A DNA stretch of 64,000 nt from Brachycybe producta (GCA_036925085.1 JAUPFP010000038.1:1354171-1418170); one strand, 5' to 3'. Positions 36,969-48,575 are shown, numbered from the stretch's first letter. Notes: a model not told the origin generated them from the letters alone. Translations and numbers: made by a program.

Positions 36969-39350
36969 TCACTTACGGGGTGGAGTTTCGAGGTTTTCCT
37001 TAGAGGTGCTGGCAGATTTGCCAGGGGCCTCTACGGAAGTTTCTCCCAGAGCCCATCCGATGTGTGCTTCAATGCATTTTTGTCGGAGTGTGGATTCGAA
37101 GAGATCGTCCTCCACGTATACTTTGTTTGTTGTCATGGACACAGCTAAGTGCAGAGCCCGGCCTAGATCTCGGCCTAAGATGGCTTCGTGCCGGCCGGTA
37201 ATCACTAGTAAGTGCCCTCGCACAGCGTGGGGGCCTAGCTGGACCGTCGCGGCGAGTCGCCCCACCACGGTGATCCTTTGGCCTCCCACACCCTGAATGT
37301 TGGGTGGGATTAACACAGGCTCGATTTCGAACTTGTGTTCCTGCGCGAGTTCAATGGTGATAACGCTGCCCGTAGCTCCGGTGTCCGCGAGCATCCGTAT
37401 ACTCTTTCCGTTGATCGTGACGGCGATGCGCGGGTTCTTGTCGCTGGCATCATAGTCTCCGACTTCTTGAGGTGAACAGCTGCTTACCAGCTGCTCATAC
37501 ACCGTTGTCATTAGTCTTCGGCAGCAGGAGTGGCCCTTCGTCGGCGATTGGGTTCCGGGAGCCATGATGGCTATTGTTTTATTTTCACGGCACCCAATCT
37601 CCTTGACGGATTGTTTAAGGACGTCGAGCGTGTCCTGCCAAACGATTAGATCGTCCGGGGTCCATTTATGTGCAGGAGCCCGGTCGAGCACCTTGACTGG
37701 TATATCCTCAGAGTCGTCAGAACTGTCGTTGTCGGGTTTATCAGGAGTAGGCGCTCCGGCGGCTGAGTCTGCTGCTGGAAGAGGAATCCGGCGGATTTGT
37801 CCCGCCACTCTTATTAGAGCAAACTCAACGCCGTCTTCGGTGATGATATCCGTTTCAGGCACCTCTCCTTTGATGTCATAGTCGGTAACCGGCTCTCCAA
37901 ACTGCTTGATTGCAACCTTCTTCTTTGGTTGCCGACACTCACGGACGAAATGCCCCAATTTGCCACAATTATAACACGTCGACTTACTCTTGTCGAACGT
38001 GCGAGTGGTCTCTGGTTGGGTGTCCGCTGCAGAGTGTCGGTTTGAATTGGTGGCAGCAGTCTGACTAGGCTTTTTATCATGCCTAGACCGGTGTGTTTTG
38101 TCTTTAGGGCTGGCGGCTGCCGCCGGCTCCTGGTCGGTCTTCGATGCTCCTTTACCCGACTGTGAATCAGCTGCGGGTTTCGGTTCCGTCGGCCATTTAT
38201 CCAAGGACAGCAAGACCACCTCCATATTGAGGACGGCGTTTGCGAAGTCCTTGAACGACGTCGTAGATGCGTGATGCGCGGCGTTCTGTATGGTGGGATG
38301 TAGAGCGCGGCGCAACTGGCTTATACGCAGCTGATCGTCAAGTTGCGGGTAAACTCGGTCGCCGAGTATCATAAACTCCCAGATGAAAGCTTGTGTACTC
38401 TCACCTTCCTTCTGGAGCATCTCTGTATACTTTTTCTCCAAGATGGCCAGTTCGTTCGGCTTCCCGAACGTATCTACCATCTGTACTCTCAGTGCTGGCC
38501 AAGGAATGTCCTGAAGCTCATACCTCAGTTTACTCAGCCACGTGCGGGCGGCCCCAGTGAAACACCCCGTGATGTATTCCTCCTTGTGGTGGTCTTTCCA
38601 ACCGTACAGGTGTGCTACTTCCTCGAATTCTTCCAGGAAGGGACGGAAACCTGTCAATCCGTTGAATTTTTGGATTGAGTCGGCTGGGTGGCGACCGCTG
38701 TATTTCTTATTGAATTCTTCCACGGAGGGTTCTCTGGGGGTTGGTCGATAGATGCCATCCTGGACGTTTGACATTCCAGCCGGCATCAGACCTACCCCTT
38801 GAGGTGGAAAACGTGGCGCGTAAACTGAAGTGCCTTGTGTCGCTCCTTGGCTAGGCTGTTGTTCCGGGGGTGTCGAGCGGCGACCGCTACGTGCAACCCG
38901 GACAAGCGAGTGAGGAGAATCAGCACGTGTCGTGATCGGTATTTCCGCACGCTCATCTCTGTGACGCGGATCATCTGACTGCCCTTGTTGTTGCCAGTCA
39001 GGGTTACGCGGTAGATGACGTGTGTGCGGTGTGTAATGTCTTTCGTAACGATCGTGACGCTCTCTGTAGCCAACATAGGGAGCTGAAGAGGCGTCTGAGT
39101 CATCGTCGCGAAGTCGGTGTGTGCGTGTTGTCCGCCGTGGTGTAGTCGGTCGATTCGGTGTGAATCGGTCGTCTATGAACTGAGACATACGAGTCGAGAG
39201 TGCAGCCACTTGTTGTGACAGGTGGTCAAACTCGGCCCCAGTCGGCCGCGGCGGTGGTGTCACATCAGTAGTCACGGGTACTTCCAACAGATCTTCGTGC
39301 GAACCCTGGTGATCAGACAGGGACCCCGTATTATCGTGTGAGGTAGCCAT
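36969..39350 (-). CDS. gag-pro: Gag-protease polyprotein of the LTR element (793 aa)
   Basis: A structural and protease precursor that would form the particle and cleave itself. Residues 1-200 are disordered, rich in R, D, P and T. About 220-370 is a Ty3/gypsy-type retrotransposon Gag domain (IQKFNGLTGFRPFLEEFEEV, TGAARTWLSKLR, TQAFIWEFMILGDR). A single CCHC zinc knuckle lies at 459-472 (CYNCGKLGHFVREC). An aspartic protease lies at about 640-740, with catalytic LADTGATGSVIT (D656-T657-G658), a flap-like VGGQRITVVG and the conserved ILGRDLG near 724. The frame ends about 60 residues past the protease, where a normal element would continue into reverse transcriptase. The start is the first ATG of the open frame; a short upstream frame (39552-39331) overlaps it. 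Confidence 0.94.
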   Translation of the reverse strand: MATSHDNTGSLSDHQGSHEDLLEVPVTTDVTPPPRPTGAEFDHLSQQVAALSTRMSQFIDDRFTPNRPTTPRRTTRTHRLRDDDSDASSAPYVGYRERHDRYERHYTPHTRHLPRNPDWQQQGQSDDPRHRDERAEIPITTRADSPHSLVRVARSGRRSTPPEQQPSQGATQGTSVYAPRFPPQGVGLMPAGMSNVQDGIYRPTPREPSVEEFNKKYSGRHPADSIQKFNGLTGFRPFLEEFEEVAHLYGWKDHHKEEYITGCFTGAARTWLSKLRYELQDIPWPALRVQMVDTFGKPNELAILEKKYTEMLQKEGESTQAFIWEFMILGDRVYPQLDDQLRISQLRRALHPTIQNAAHHASTTSFKDFANAVLNMEVVLLSLDKWPTEPKPAADSQSGKGASKTDQEPAAAASPKDKTHRSRHDKKPSQTAATNSNRHSAADTQPETTRTFDKSKSTCYNCGKLGHFVRECRQPKKKVAIKQFGEPVTDYDIKGEVPETDIITEDGVEFALIRVAGQIRRIPLPAADSAAGAPTPDKPDNDSSDDSEDIPVKVLDRAPAHKWTPDDLIVWQDTLDVLKQSVKEIGCRENKTIAIMAPGTQSPTKGHSCCRRLMTTVYEQLVSSCSPQEVGDYDASDKNPRIAVTINGKSIRMLADTGATGSVITIELAQEHKFEIEPVLIPPNIQGVGGQRITVVGRLAATVQLGPHAVRGHLLVITGRHEAILGRDLGRALHLAVSMTTNKVYVEDDLFESTLRQKCIEAHIGWALGETSVEAPGKSASTSKENLETPPRK

Positions 39351-41329
39351 GATTAATGAAGTGGCTTGTGTAATGTGAATATGCGGTGACGAACGAGTCC
39401 GGCGAAGTCCAAGTCGTTGTGTGCAGCTCCGAGGGTTCTCGAGTACACTCTGAGCTATACTTTCGGGTTCCAGTATGATGGGACTCGTTCAGTTCGTGAA
39501 GTTGTAGGTCGGTGATGTCACTGCGCGTTGGCAATTTGGTGCTTGTCGGCAACCGACACTATCGTACTCTTATACACTGAGTAACGATAGATTACCTAAG
39601 CTTGTGACGTGTATAACGAAGTGGCCGTTCACTCCGTTAGTGTGGTGATGGTTGTATCGTATTGATCGTGTTCTCAGTTGGGCGTGTGACGAGTTTTGGT
39701 TCCCAACTGGTGTAGCGTCGTGAGTTCTTTATTGAGCGTCAGATTTTGGAAGGATCTCTCTCGACACGTGGTATTTGGCGACCACGTGGAGGTTACGAGA
39801 ATTCCAAAAACCTCAATAAAGAAACAGCAGATGTACAATACAACCTCGAGCGTGGTACACCACCCAATCAAGATTGCACTGCGGAAAGTGAATTAGAAAT
39901 GAAAGTGTATTGCAATTGCCTGAAGAAGAGGAAAGCAATACGAAGAGTAAAGCTAGAGCGCGGTGCCCGCACTTTTAGTTTTACTTAGAAACAAGAATGA
40001 AGAGTGTGTGTGTGAAGAACACACAAAGAACAAAAAGTTCAAGATGGCTGAACTTTTTAAATGCACAAACAAAGGAGAAGTTCAAGATGGCTGAACTCTC
40101 CAAAGAAGCAAGAAAAGAAAGCTGTTTTACTTTGAAAGTTTAAAACTTAGGTGCGGTGCCCGCACATCAAAAGTTTCAATTTAGTTTTATTAAAACAGTA
40201 AAACAGTGTAGAAATTGAAGTGTGTTCAACAAGATAAATACTTGGTGAACCAGAAGAAATGTTCAGACTGGAGAAATTTTGAGTCCTCACTGCTGGATGG
40301 CTCTGGATGAAAAGACAGAGTCAGTGCCCAGTGAGGGACTATGTTGAGTAGAAGGAAGAGGTCCGTAGGTGGCGCTGAGGTGGCCACTTCCGGTTCAGTT
40401 TATTGCAATGTCCAAAAATTGATGATTGAAAAGTTCCTCCGGGGCACGTTTTTATGGTGGCCAGGAGAAAGACACAAAAAGAGAGAAAATTCAAAGAAAA
40501 AGAGAAGTTTTCTCTAACAAGAGGAACTCCGCCAGGGGGCGCGTGAGTGCAACCCTCTGGAAGAGAAGAGAAGAGAAGAGAACACAAAAAGATGAGAGAA
40601 GGTACAACAATGAGTCACATGGAGCGAAAAACCGCTCCGTTGGCGCTTTTTGAAGAGTGTCCGGTCGATCCAAGATGGCGGCCGGGCTTCCGTGTTGTCC
40701 AATGGAGAAAGTTCATGTGATGATGCATTGAGGTGATGATGATGAAGAAATTGAAGAACATGACTTGGGACATAGAGGGTCCCAAGGGAAACACACGTGT
40801 AAAAACAAAGAACAAAGAAAAGGGGGGACAAGAAAGTCCCACGTGGCTAGAAAAAGTGTGTTTTAAGCTTGTAAGCCCCCTAACAATGAAATAGAGCTAG
40901 GGAGAATCTTGCTTGAAAATTAAAGATGAAGAGTGAAGATAATAGGACATTTTAAAAGACACACACGTCCTTTAAAAGCCTATTAATAGATGAATAGATT
41001 AGTAGATGAGATTTGTTTGCTCATCTCATAATGAGACTGCAAACTCCTCTCGGAGAGTAAGAAGAATTTGTTTAAAGTGTTGCCCACGTGGTGTGGGTTT
41101 CACTTTGAAAATTAAAGAAGAGTGAAGGTGACAGTGGGTGATTGTAATGGAAACATGAAATACAAAAACACGGACGGAAACACGTGTGTCCAAACGGTTG
41201 TCCACTTTCCGAGTGCTAAGCGGTCAGCAGACAAAAGTTCGTTCCCACGTGTCTCTAAGGACAGGACACAGAATCGCGCGGTCGACACGTGGTGTGTGTA
41301 GCCACAAGTCTCTTTCGCGATTCCACAAA
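39351..41329 (-). other. Untranslated leader of the LTR element
   Basis: Leader between primer site and gag. No long frame is supported. AAGTTCAAGATGGCTGAACT occurs twice in tandem near 40037 and 40079, and AAGAGAAGAG repeats lie near 40562. Several short ATG frames on the - strand would be upstream ORFs for gag. Confidence 0.6.
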
Positions 41330-41690
41330 AACGGTACCATGCGGTTGGCTTTGACGTGATCGAGGGCCTCCATACATGATCCCAACATAAAAAGGCGCCA
41401 CGCGGTTGGCTTTGACGCTATCGAGGGCCTCCATACGTGGTTCCAACACAAAGGACGCCGCGCGGTTGGCTTTGACGTGATCGAGGGCCTCCATACGCGG
41501 TTTTACAAAGGCGCCACGTGGTCGACTTTGACGCTATCGAGGGTCTCCACACGTGGTTCCAACACAAAGGACGCCGCGCGGTTGACTTTGACGTGATCGA
41601 GGGTCTCCATACGCGGTTTTACAGACAGGCGCCACGCGGTTGACTTTGACGCTATCGAGGGTCTCCATACGTGGCTCCAACATAGAAAGG
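41330..41690 (-). repeat. Leader minisatellite (~60 bp x 6)
   Basis: GGTTGGCTTTGACG or GGTTGACTTTGACG starts at about 41343, 41404, 41464, 41521, 41580 and 41638, a period of 57-61 bases. Odd and even units differ consistently (GACGCTATCGAGG versus GACGTGATCGAGG), so the array is really built of ~120-bp dimers. Each unit has a CACGTGG or CGCGG-type core. It lies just after the primer-binding site. Confidence 0.9.
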
Positions 41691-41771
41691 ACGGACGAAG
41701 CCTCGTGAGGCACAATCACGAGACTTAGGACAAAGGACGGCTTCTGTTTACAGGTCGGAGAAGGCAGATGG

Positions 41772-41794
41772 AGCTATACCCCGCACCTCCACCA
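41772..41794 (-). promoter_or_regulatory. Primer-binding site, tRNA-Ala-like
   Basis: On the - strand, two bases after the 5' LTR comes TGGTGGAGGTGCGGGGTAT. TGGTGGAGGTGC is the exact complement of a tRNA 3' end GCACCTCCACCA, as found in animal tRNA-Ala. The match continues more loosely into the T stem. Confidence 0.7.
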
Positions 41795-42158
41795 AATGTG
41801 AGCTTTTGACATCAACCAATATTTTATTACCAACCTTTAGATGACATTTTCTACTTTTCGTTTCTTCTCTGAGCAGTATGACACCTGCACAGAGAAGATC
41901 CGAGCTGTAGAGAGAGCTGGATGGAGATAGATTGAAGTCACTCTTCTGCATGGGGGTGAAATCAATGCAGGAGAGTGGCGGCCATCTCTCTCTCTTCCGG
42001 TTGATGCTGATATACATCTTCTCCATCGGTATTCCGACTAGAGAAGATGTTGTAGCTGCTGAGAATCGTATAGCTCCTGCCCTATGAAACCTCCGGCCTC
42101 TGAAGAGAAGTTATTAGCATAAAGACATAGAGACAACGCTACTTCTTATTACAACACT

Positions 42159-42164
42159 TTTATT
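42159..42164 (-). terminator. LTR polyadenylation signal
   Basis: AATAAA on the - strand in GAATGAATAAAAGTG. The copy in the 3' LTR (32554-32559) would end the element's transcript. Confidence 0.7.
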
Positions 42165-42295
42165 CATTCCTTGTAAGAAGTACAGATACAAGGGTGAATA
42201 GTAAAATACTAACTGGAAATCCTCAGGCCCATGATTTGGAATGTATCGCAAAAACAGGCAAAGGAAAGAACTGAGGAACAAAGAGGAACATGGTC

Positions 42296-42303
42296 CTTTT
42301 ATA
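42296..42303 (-). promoter_or_regulatory. LTR TATA box
   Basis: TATAAAAG in the U3 part of the 5' LTR, directly downstream of an imperfect inverted repeat (42306-42344). The duplicate lies at 32691-32698. Confidence 0.8.
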
Positions 42304-42488
42304 CCTTGGACCTGTGTACACCTGCGAGGTGTAACCAGGTCCAAGTGACCATGGTCCTTTATGTATCAATCCGCCACTTGGGCATGAGTCAGAAAGGTGA
42401 GTCAGAGAGGAGGGAGGGACGGTTGAGAGTTGTTTACCCCCCAGGCTATGGTTTTGGCGGGATCACGATTTACAGGGTGTTACAAAAG

Positions 42489-44668
42489 CTTTGCTTCAAG
42501 CAAAGCTAAACTCTTAACATTCTCCAAAGACTTACTTCAGTACAAAGAGTTTTGCCTAGCAGCCTATTTTAAGATTAGCTTTATTTTAAAACAACGTTTT
42601 AGAAGACTAAAGTAGAATAAACCAAGATACTTTCCTTTTTCTTATCAAATCTATAATAAAAAAAACACACAAAGCACAACAAATAAAACAATCAAGACAA
42701 ACAAATGCATTGTGTAAAGAATAAGAAAACAGTTTCTCAATTAAACATACACACAATTAAAAGGGCCCTACGTTGTTTCAATAGTTACAGTATCAACTTA
42801 TTTAAAGAATACATGCAACACACATGGTATAGAAATGTATTATAGATTCAATTTTAAATTCCTGATTGTTTCTATAACGACACTAAAAAACAATGAATGT
42901 GATTTCCGAAATCACTTTATATATTGAAATCAGTGAAGCACATTTGAAATTGAAAACGTTGAGTAATACTATTGAAATACCATTTGCTAGCATCTTCTTG
43001 CGAGAATATCTAAAATACTATTGGAAGAATAGAAAAACCTTCATATAAACCCAAAATAAGACAAAATTTGAAATTGAATCGTACGAAATTTACAAATCAT
43101 GATGACTGATGAGTTTTTTAATTGTATTTTCTCTGTGTGTCGTTTGTGTGCGTGTGTGTTCGTGGGAGGGAAGTTGACTGACACAGGAGGATTCGCCTGG
43201 AATTAGTTTCTTTGCATTATTTTCGTGTATGCCCTGTTTTGGAAATTACGGGGCAGCGGAAGTTTCTATTAAAAGAAATGATTTCCAGCAAATAAAATTT
43301 ACAAATCAAAATTTTAAATCAAAAATCTGTAATTAGAATTGTGACTATAAAATGACGTCGGACTGTCGTCAAAACCGACCACCTTCAGTCTTTCTATAGA
43401 AAATACATTGCAACAACAGCCGAACTACCTTCGACTTGGTTTTGTAGTCGAAAAGAGGTAAAAAAAAAGTGCTCTGTATATTCCAACCAATCTAACTAAA
43501 ATGAATTTCCACTAAATCTTTTAAAATTAATAGCTCTATCAATCTATATAAATATAGACTTATTTCTTAAAAGCAAACCACAGTTAAGGTGGTGACCGGA
43601 ACTTTTAAGAGTTCAATAAATGTCAAAATATCACTTGATTTGCCAAACTTTCTTCCTTTCTTTTGCTTTTTCTAAGAACAAATTCTTTCCATTTTGTACT
43701 AAGCAAACAATTGTACTTTCTTTTTATTGTGTGCTTGATGAAGACAGCTTCTTCGAACACTTATTTCAATGGCAGGTTGTCAACAATGAATATTGACAAT
43801 TTCAAGTAGAACAAACAGTGTAACAAAGTCAAGATTGACACCACCACCAATCCACAAATTTTGTAAGAATGTGGATGACAAAAAATAATAGAATTCTAAA
43901 AAAACTTTCTAACCTGAGGAGAGAGAGAGAGAGAGAGAGATAAGGAGAGAAAGAAAGACAGAAAGAAAGAGTGAAAATAAATTCAACCTAGCAACAAACA
44001 AAAATCAAGTTGAACTGAAATTTCATTATTTTAATTTTTGTTTATAATTAATAGATAAGATTGTAAACATAACAACGAAAAGGTTCCTTTGAAATGACTG
44101 ACTTATATAAAGCAAAAAAAAATGACAAGATAAAAGTGAAACTTCATCACAGACAATACTTTTTATAAAAATAAAAAAAATGCAAGCATACAATTCTCTT
44201 TAGAATTAGCTACCACCATAGAAGTAAAGCCATTAATACCCTTAAACCAACATAACAAAGAAAAATACAACCAAAACTAACAATAAACCCGTTAGGAAAA
44301 GAGAGAGAAAGTTTCTTCCTAATAAGATTTTGTATGAAAATACATCATAAACACTCTCAAAACGTCCACACCAATAATTCTTTTACGAAAAACCTTTTGT
44401 GACACACCAAAAACAGTCCAAATAATTACCGCCAATGAAAGAAGGGTCATTATGTTTTTCAGAGAGAAAGAGAGAGAGAGGAAGAAGAAAAATTGAATGA
44501 ATGAAAAAAGACATAAAGCCCCCCTTTTAGTCCTTATTATTATGGCTAAGGGCAAAGTCACAGCAGGTTTTACAAAGAACACCAATAAAGAAACCTACTG
44601 AGAAAGTAATTAACACAGTGTTTCTCAACACTTTTTTCTTTACAATCCGCTCAACAAACATACCAACA
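42489..44668. other. Geneless AT-rich stretch
   Basis: No supported gene. It includes a (GA)n run at 43919-43941 and a fragment of the GGTGTTCACAG MITE family near 43370-43450 (CGTCAAAACCGACCACC). Confidence 0.55.
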
Positions 44669-44672
44669 TTAA

Positions 44673-44982
44673 GGTGGCTCAATAGATATTTATTTGGTTT
44701 TTTTCTCTCAGATGGCGCTACTGTAGTGGCTATTATGTTCTATACCCCGCGGTTTTGAGAAAATTTATATTTTCATTTTGAAAACGGCAGAAATATATTT
44801 TCATGAAATTTTAATGGGAGGAGAACTGCTATAAAATGTTATTTTTTTTAAGATATTGCGCCACGAAAAAAACTTAACAATCTTCTACCATATTAGTTTT
44901 CATAATGTTGTTTCTAAAAATCGTTCGCTTGATGTTTTTCGGTTCCAATCAACAACTATGGAAAACTATCTATTCAGCCACC
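44673..44982. mobile_element. TTAA-type MITE with GGTGGCTC ends, copy 2
   Basis: 310 bp between TTAA (44669-44672) and TTAA (44983-44986). Ends are GGTGGCTCAATAGATATTTA and, inverted, GGTGGCTGAATAGATAGTTT. The inside shares GATGGCGCTACTGTAGTGG and GCGGTTTTGAGAAAAT with the copy at 15209. Confidence 0.85.
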
Positions 44983-44986
44983 TTAA

Positions 44987-46842
44987 GTACTAATAAATTC
45001 TCATACCAATGACAGTATTTTCTACTAATAAGCTCTATATTTACCAACGAATTCCTTTGTTAATATGAGTCATAAATTTAATATATCTTGAAAGAGACTT
45101 CTTCTCTTATATTTTCTCATTAGAGAGATTTACTTGCCCACGGGCCATCAAAAGTTTGAGAACCTAATGACTTCTTCTATATAATGAAAAGATCTTTTCT
45201 TGTGTGTGTGTACCTTTAAAAGTTTCCCTCATTCGTGGAAGTCAACGAAGATGAGAAGAAGAAAAAAAAAAAGATAAATGATCTAGATTTTCACCTCACT
45301 TCAAATACAATTGGAAAGACAAGAGACACACCTTCTTCAGATTATTATTGACTCTATTCAGAACAAACAGATAGAAAAAAAAGCAATTACATAAAAGAGA
45401 AATAATTATTAACAATTAACCAAATATTGTTCATAATAAATCTGGCATGAAAGGAGAATCGTTTTGCACTAAAATTGTTTTTCTCCCCATCTATTTAAGC
45501 TTATTAAATTATTACTGCAAAATTACACATTTTGAACACTTTGCGAGCTTTTTTTTGTTTTGTAAAAAAAAAAATATTACAAAACAATTAAACCGTGTTT
45601 GTTGATTATTGTTTCAATGTTTCAAGTTAATGTTTACTTCGTGTCTACATTGTTATAATAAAAACATATTGAAATTAACAAAAATTCTAATTCAATTTTG
45701 TAGCAATTATGTCAAAATGGTTAGAAACATGTTAAATTAGACTTTCCGAGTTTTATTTCGTAACATGAATACCTGTTTAACTTTTACTTTTCATTATTAT
45801 TCACAACTACATACAATATTTACTTAAATATACAATCTTGTAAGCAAATAACTAAAAAAACATATACAGTAGATTGGAACATGCTATTTTCTTGTACACT
45901 CGTTTTCATGCGCACAACAGCTATGTAAAAGTACCGATCACACGGCCTATTTTCCCAGTCAAATATTGTTGCAAATTTAGCATTATTTTTTGCAAAAAAA
46001 AAAACAAGATCAGCCCGGGGGCGGGGGAGACAATATTTGAAACAGAGACAGAAGAAATATTTGCAGTAAATCCTGCTATAAATATTGCCAATGTTATCGT
46101 TGCTTTGCGCTTGGTACACACCATCAATTTTGGCTTGTCCACACTGGGTTTTCCATGCCGAAATTAATCATGTATTTAGGTGGATTTTGTCAATTCAATC
46201 TAAATTGTATTACTCTTCTTATGCTGTCTGAAAACATATGCATCTGTTCAAAACTTAATACTTTCAATGATGGGAAAATTACGTTAAATAGAGGAAAAAT
46301 AGGCTCTCTTCAAGCACAAAATTTAGACAGAAAGCAAACGAGAAAATAGAAACCGTTTGAACGCATATGACGGTTTTGAAAAGAATCCACAATTAACAAG
46401 CCAGAATTGATCGTCTGTGCCAAGCTTATACATTTTACCATTGTGTAAGGCTCATGGTAACAGACATTCATGTATTTTATGAACAAAACATTCGTCAATG
46501 AATCTTTTTTTTTCTCTCAATAGGCCTACAGGCCCTACAAGAAAAAAAAAAAAAGAGAAAAATTCCCCCGTAAGGTCACTGAAAATCGTGGAAGCCCCCA
46601 TTACACAAGGACGAATATTTGTCATGTGGAATTTATAGTTCTCTAAAAAAAAAGAAAAGAAAATGGTTGTCTGTCTATATAATAAAACAGTTTATATATC
46701 TTTTATGTCAGTCGAATGAAATGTTATTTATTTAATCGTTCTTGATGTAGTTGAGTTCTTTTTTTTGTGCACAAAAATCCAATGACAAATTCCATCAATT
46801 TTAACATTATTTATCTATAACGTGAACCATATTATACTAATA
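44987..46842. other. Geneless AT-rich stretch
   Basis: No gene that I can support. Frames at 45820-46119 and 45874-46167 overlap on opposite strands and lack any recognisable domain or codon pattern. Confidence 0.5.
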
Positions 46843-47043
46843 TGGTTTATGTACGAACTCTGATTAACCTTTAAGAAGCTAAATTAAAAGAAACTAGAAA
46901 GGGCTTTAGAAACTAGAAGCGTAGCTAAATAAATCACTTAGAGTAATTTCAACTCCAAAATTACAACAACAAAAAAACTACTGATGACGTCGAAAAATTT
47001 AAAATTTGGTTTATTTTAAACTAACATACATTTTAAAACCATC
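46843..47043. mobile_element. Fold-back MITE, shortened copy 8
   Basis: Left arm with ATGGTTTATGTACGAACTCT and GAAACTAGAAGCGTAGCTAA. The right arm is reduced to ACATTTTAAAACCAT. Confidence 0.6.
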
Positions 47044-48297
47044 TAAATCCAGTACTGAACTTTCTCACGCCATGTATACACTTGTTTACTAAAGAATTCA
47101 AAATCCAACTACATATCTATCTATCACACATTCCAGAAATGCATTTACTCAATTTGTTCACATTTTTATAGTCAGAAAATATTTTAAATTTTGAAAACAA
47201 AAGCAAAAAAATAAAAATAAAAATCTAAATATATACAAACAAATCAAAAGTGCATTTTCTTTTATATATATATAAAATGCATATAGAGAATAAAATGGAT
47301 GTTTCTTTGAGGAAACAAGAAGAACACAAAATCTTGAGAAGTAACTTGAAAGAAATCAAATTATAGGAATAACATTTCTACTTGAATCTTTTTTTTTTGC
47401 TTGTTAAAATGGAAAGTAGTACTCAAGTGTAAGAGTGAAAGAAGAGTTACATCAACAGAAGAAGAAAAAAACATACACTTCATATATAGATCTAAAATAT
47501 CTTCTTGATCAATGATTATACATATACGTGAACAAGTATACAAATAGAAAGAGAGAAAAAAATTGATTTATCAAAGGATTGATTATATAGGAATTCAGGA
47601 ATTACCTACCACCGACCGACCAACCAAATCCATTCATCGATCCAGAAAGATCATTTCTTCTTACTTGTTTTTTCTTCTTCTTACTTGTAAGCGTCCCCTT
47701 ATGTAACATCATGTCTATATAACCGACCCTTGTTCAATCTAATACAAATCCAGCTTATATAAAGTTACATAATGTAGCCTAGAAGGGCCACCTCAAGTTC
47801 AGTACTTTTGGCAAAACAAATTGGCTTCTTACATGTGGAGCGAGATAAGAAAAAAAAGGACTTTTTTCTTTCGCTTATTTCATTTTTTTTTTAAAGAAGA
47901 AAAAAAAATTTCCCTTTTTCATCTTATATAGTGAGTGACCTTGCTTATGGTCCAGGACACATTTCATTTTTTTTTTCTTGGATGAGTGGAGGAAGAGGAA
48001 TCAAAAGTACTGTATATTGTATATATCCAGTGCAATATTCCATTCAACCAAAAAGGCCACTGAACACACGACGCACAAAAAAAAAACGAATAAAAATATA
48101 TAAGACTTGTTTTATTTTGTAGTTGGGAAGAATTAAAGAGAAACACTCAAAAGCCGTAACAGGTTATACCTTTAAAATGACCTGAAAAGTCACCTTTAAA
48201 TCACCTGAAAAGTAAATTTTAAGAATCTAAAAAATATGCAAAGAATCTCAATTGAGGAAAAAATAATGTCACCAAAAATAACATTACTTTTAATTTA
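47044..48297. other. Geneless AT-rich stretch
   Basis: Nothing beyond low-complexity A/T-rich DNA. The short frames are not supported. Confidence 0.5.
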
Positions 48298-48490
48298 CTC
48301 AAAGTGGTTTTAAAAGTGTAAATGCAACTCAAGCTCTGATTATTCTGTCTTTCAGGTGGAAAATGAAACTAAAATTGTTTCATTATAATAGCGGAATCAC
48401 TTAAGGGTATTTTTCATGTTGATATCTTTCAAAATAAAACTTCTCATGTGAGTTTGAAAAACGACCCAACTTTTAAACAGATGACACAAA
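48298..48490 (+). mobile_element. Fold-back MITE, left half only (copy 9)
   Basis: Only the left arm is present: AAAGTGGTTTTAAAAGTGTA, TGATTATTCTGTCTTTCAGG and TTGATATCTTTCAAAATAAA, ending in ACCCAACTTTTAAACAGATG. It lies about 85 bases before the solo LTR. Confidence 0.7.
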
Positions 48491-48575
48491 TACCTCGTAC
48501 ACACCTCATAATTTAAATGCATTTAAATAATAAACGTGTTCTACAGAGCCCCGTGAAAGACAAAAACAATATGTC

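Larger units (their letters stand above)
32192..42484 (-). mobile_element. Complete LTR retrotransposon lacking pol
   Basis: A 10,293-bp element flanked by AAAG (32188-32191 and 42485-42488). It is bounded by two 688-bp direct LTRs with TGTAACA...GCTCACA ends on the - strand. Order on the - strand: 5' LTR, primer-binding site like tRNA-Ala, ~2.4-kb leader with a minisatellite, gag-protease ORF, 1.5-kb spacer, a second long ORF, purine-rich tract, 3' LTR. No reverse transcriptase, RNase H or integrase motif (for example YxDD or HHCC) is readable in any frame. The Gag and retropepsin are of Ty3/gypsy type. Both ORFs are intact and the LTRs look identical by eye, so the insertion is recent; mobilisation would need a pol supplied by another element. 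Confidence 0.95.
41797..42484 (-). repeat. 5' LTR of the pol-less element
   Basis: 688 bp, TG...CA ends. Read on the - strand it has a TATA box (TATAAAAG, 42303-42296) and about 135 bases later an AATAAA (42164-42159), giving a sensible U3-R-U5 order. Confidence 0.96.
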
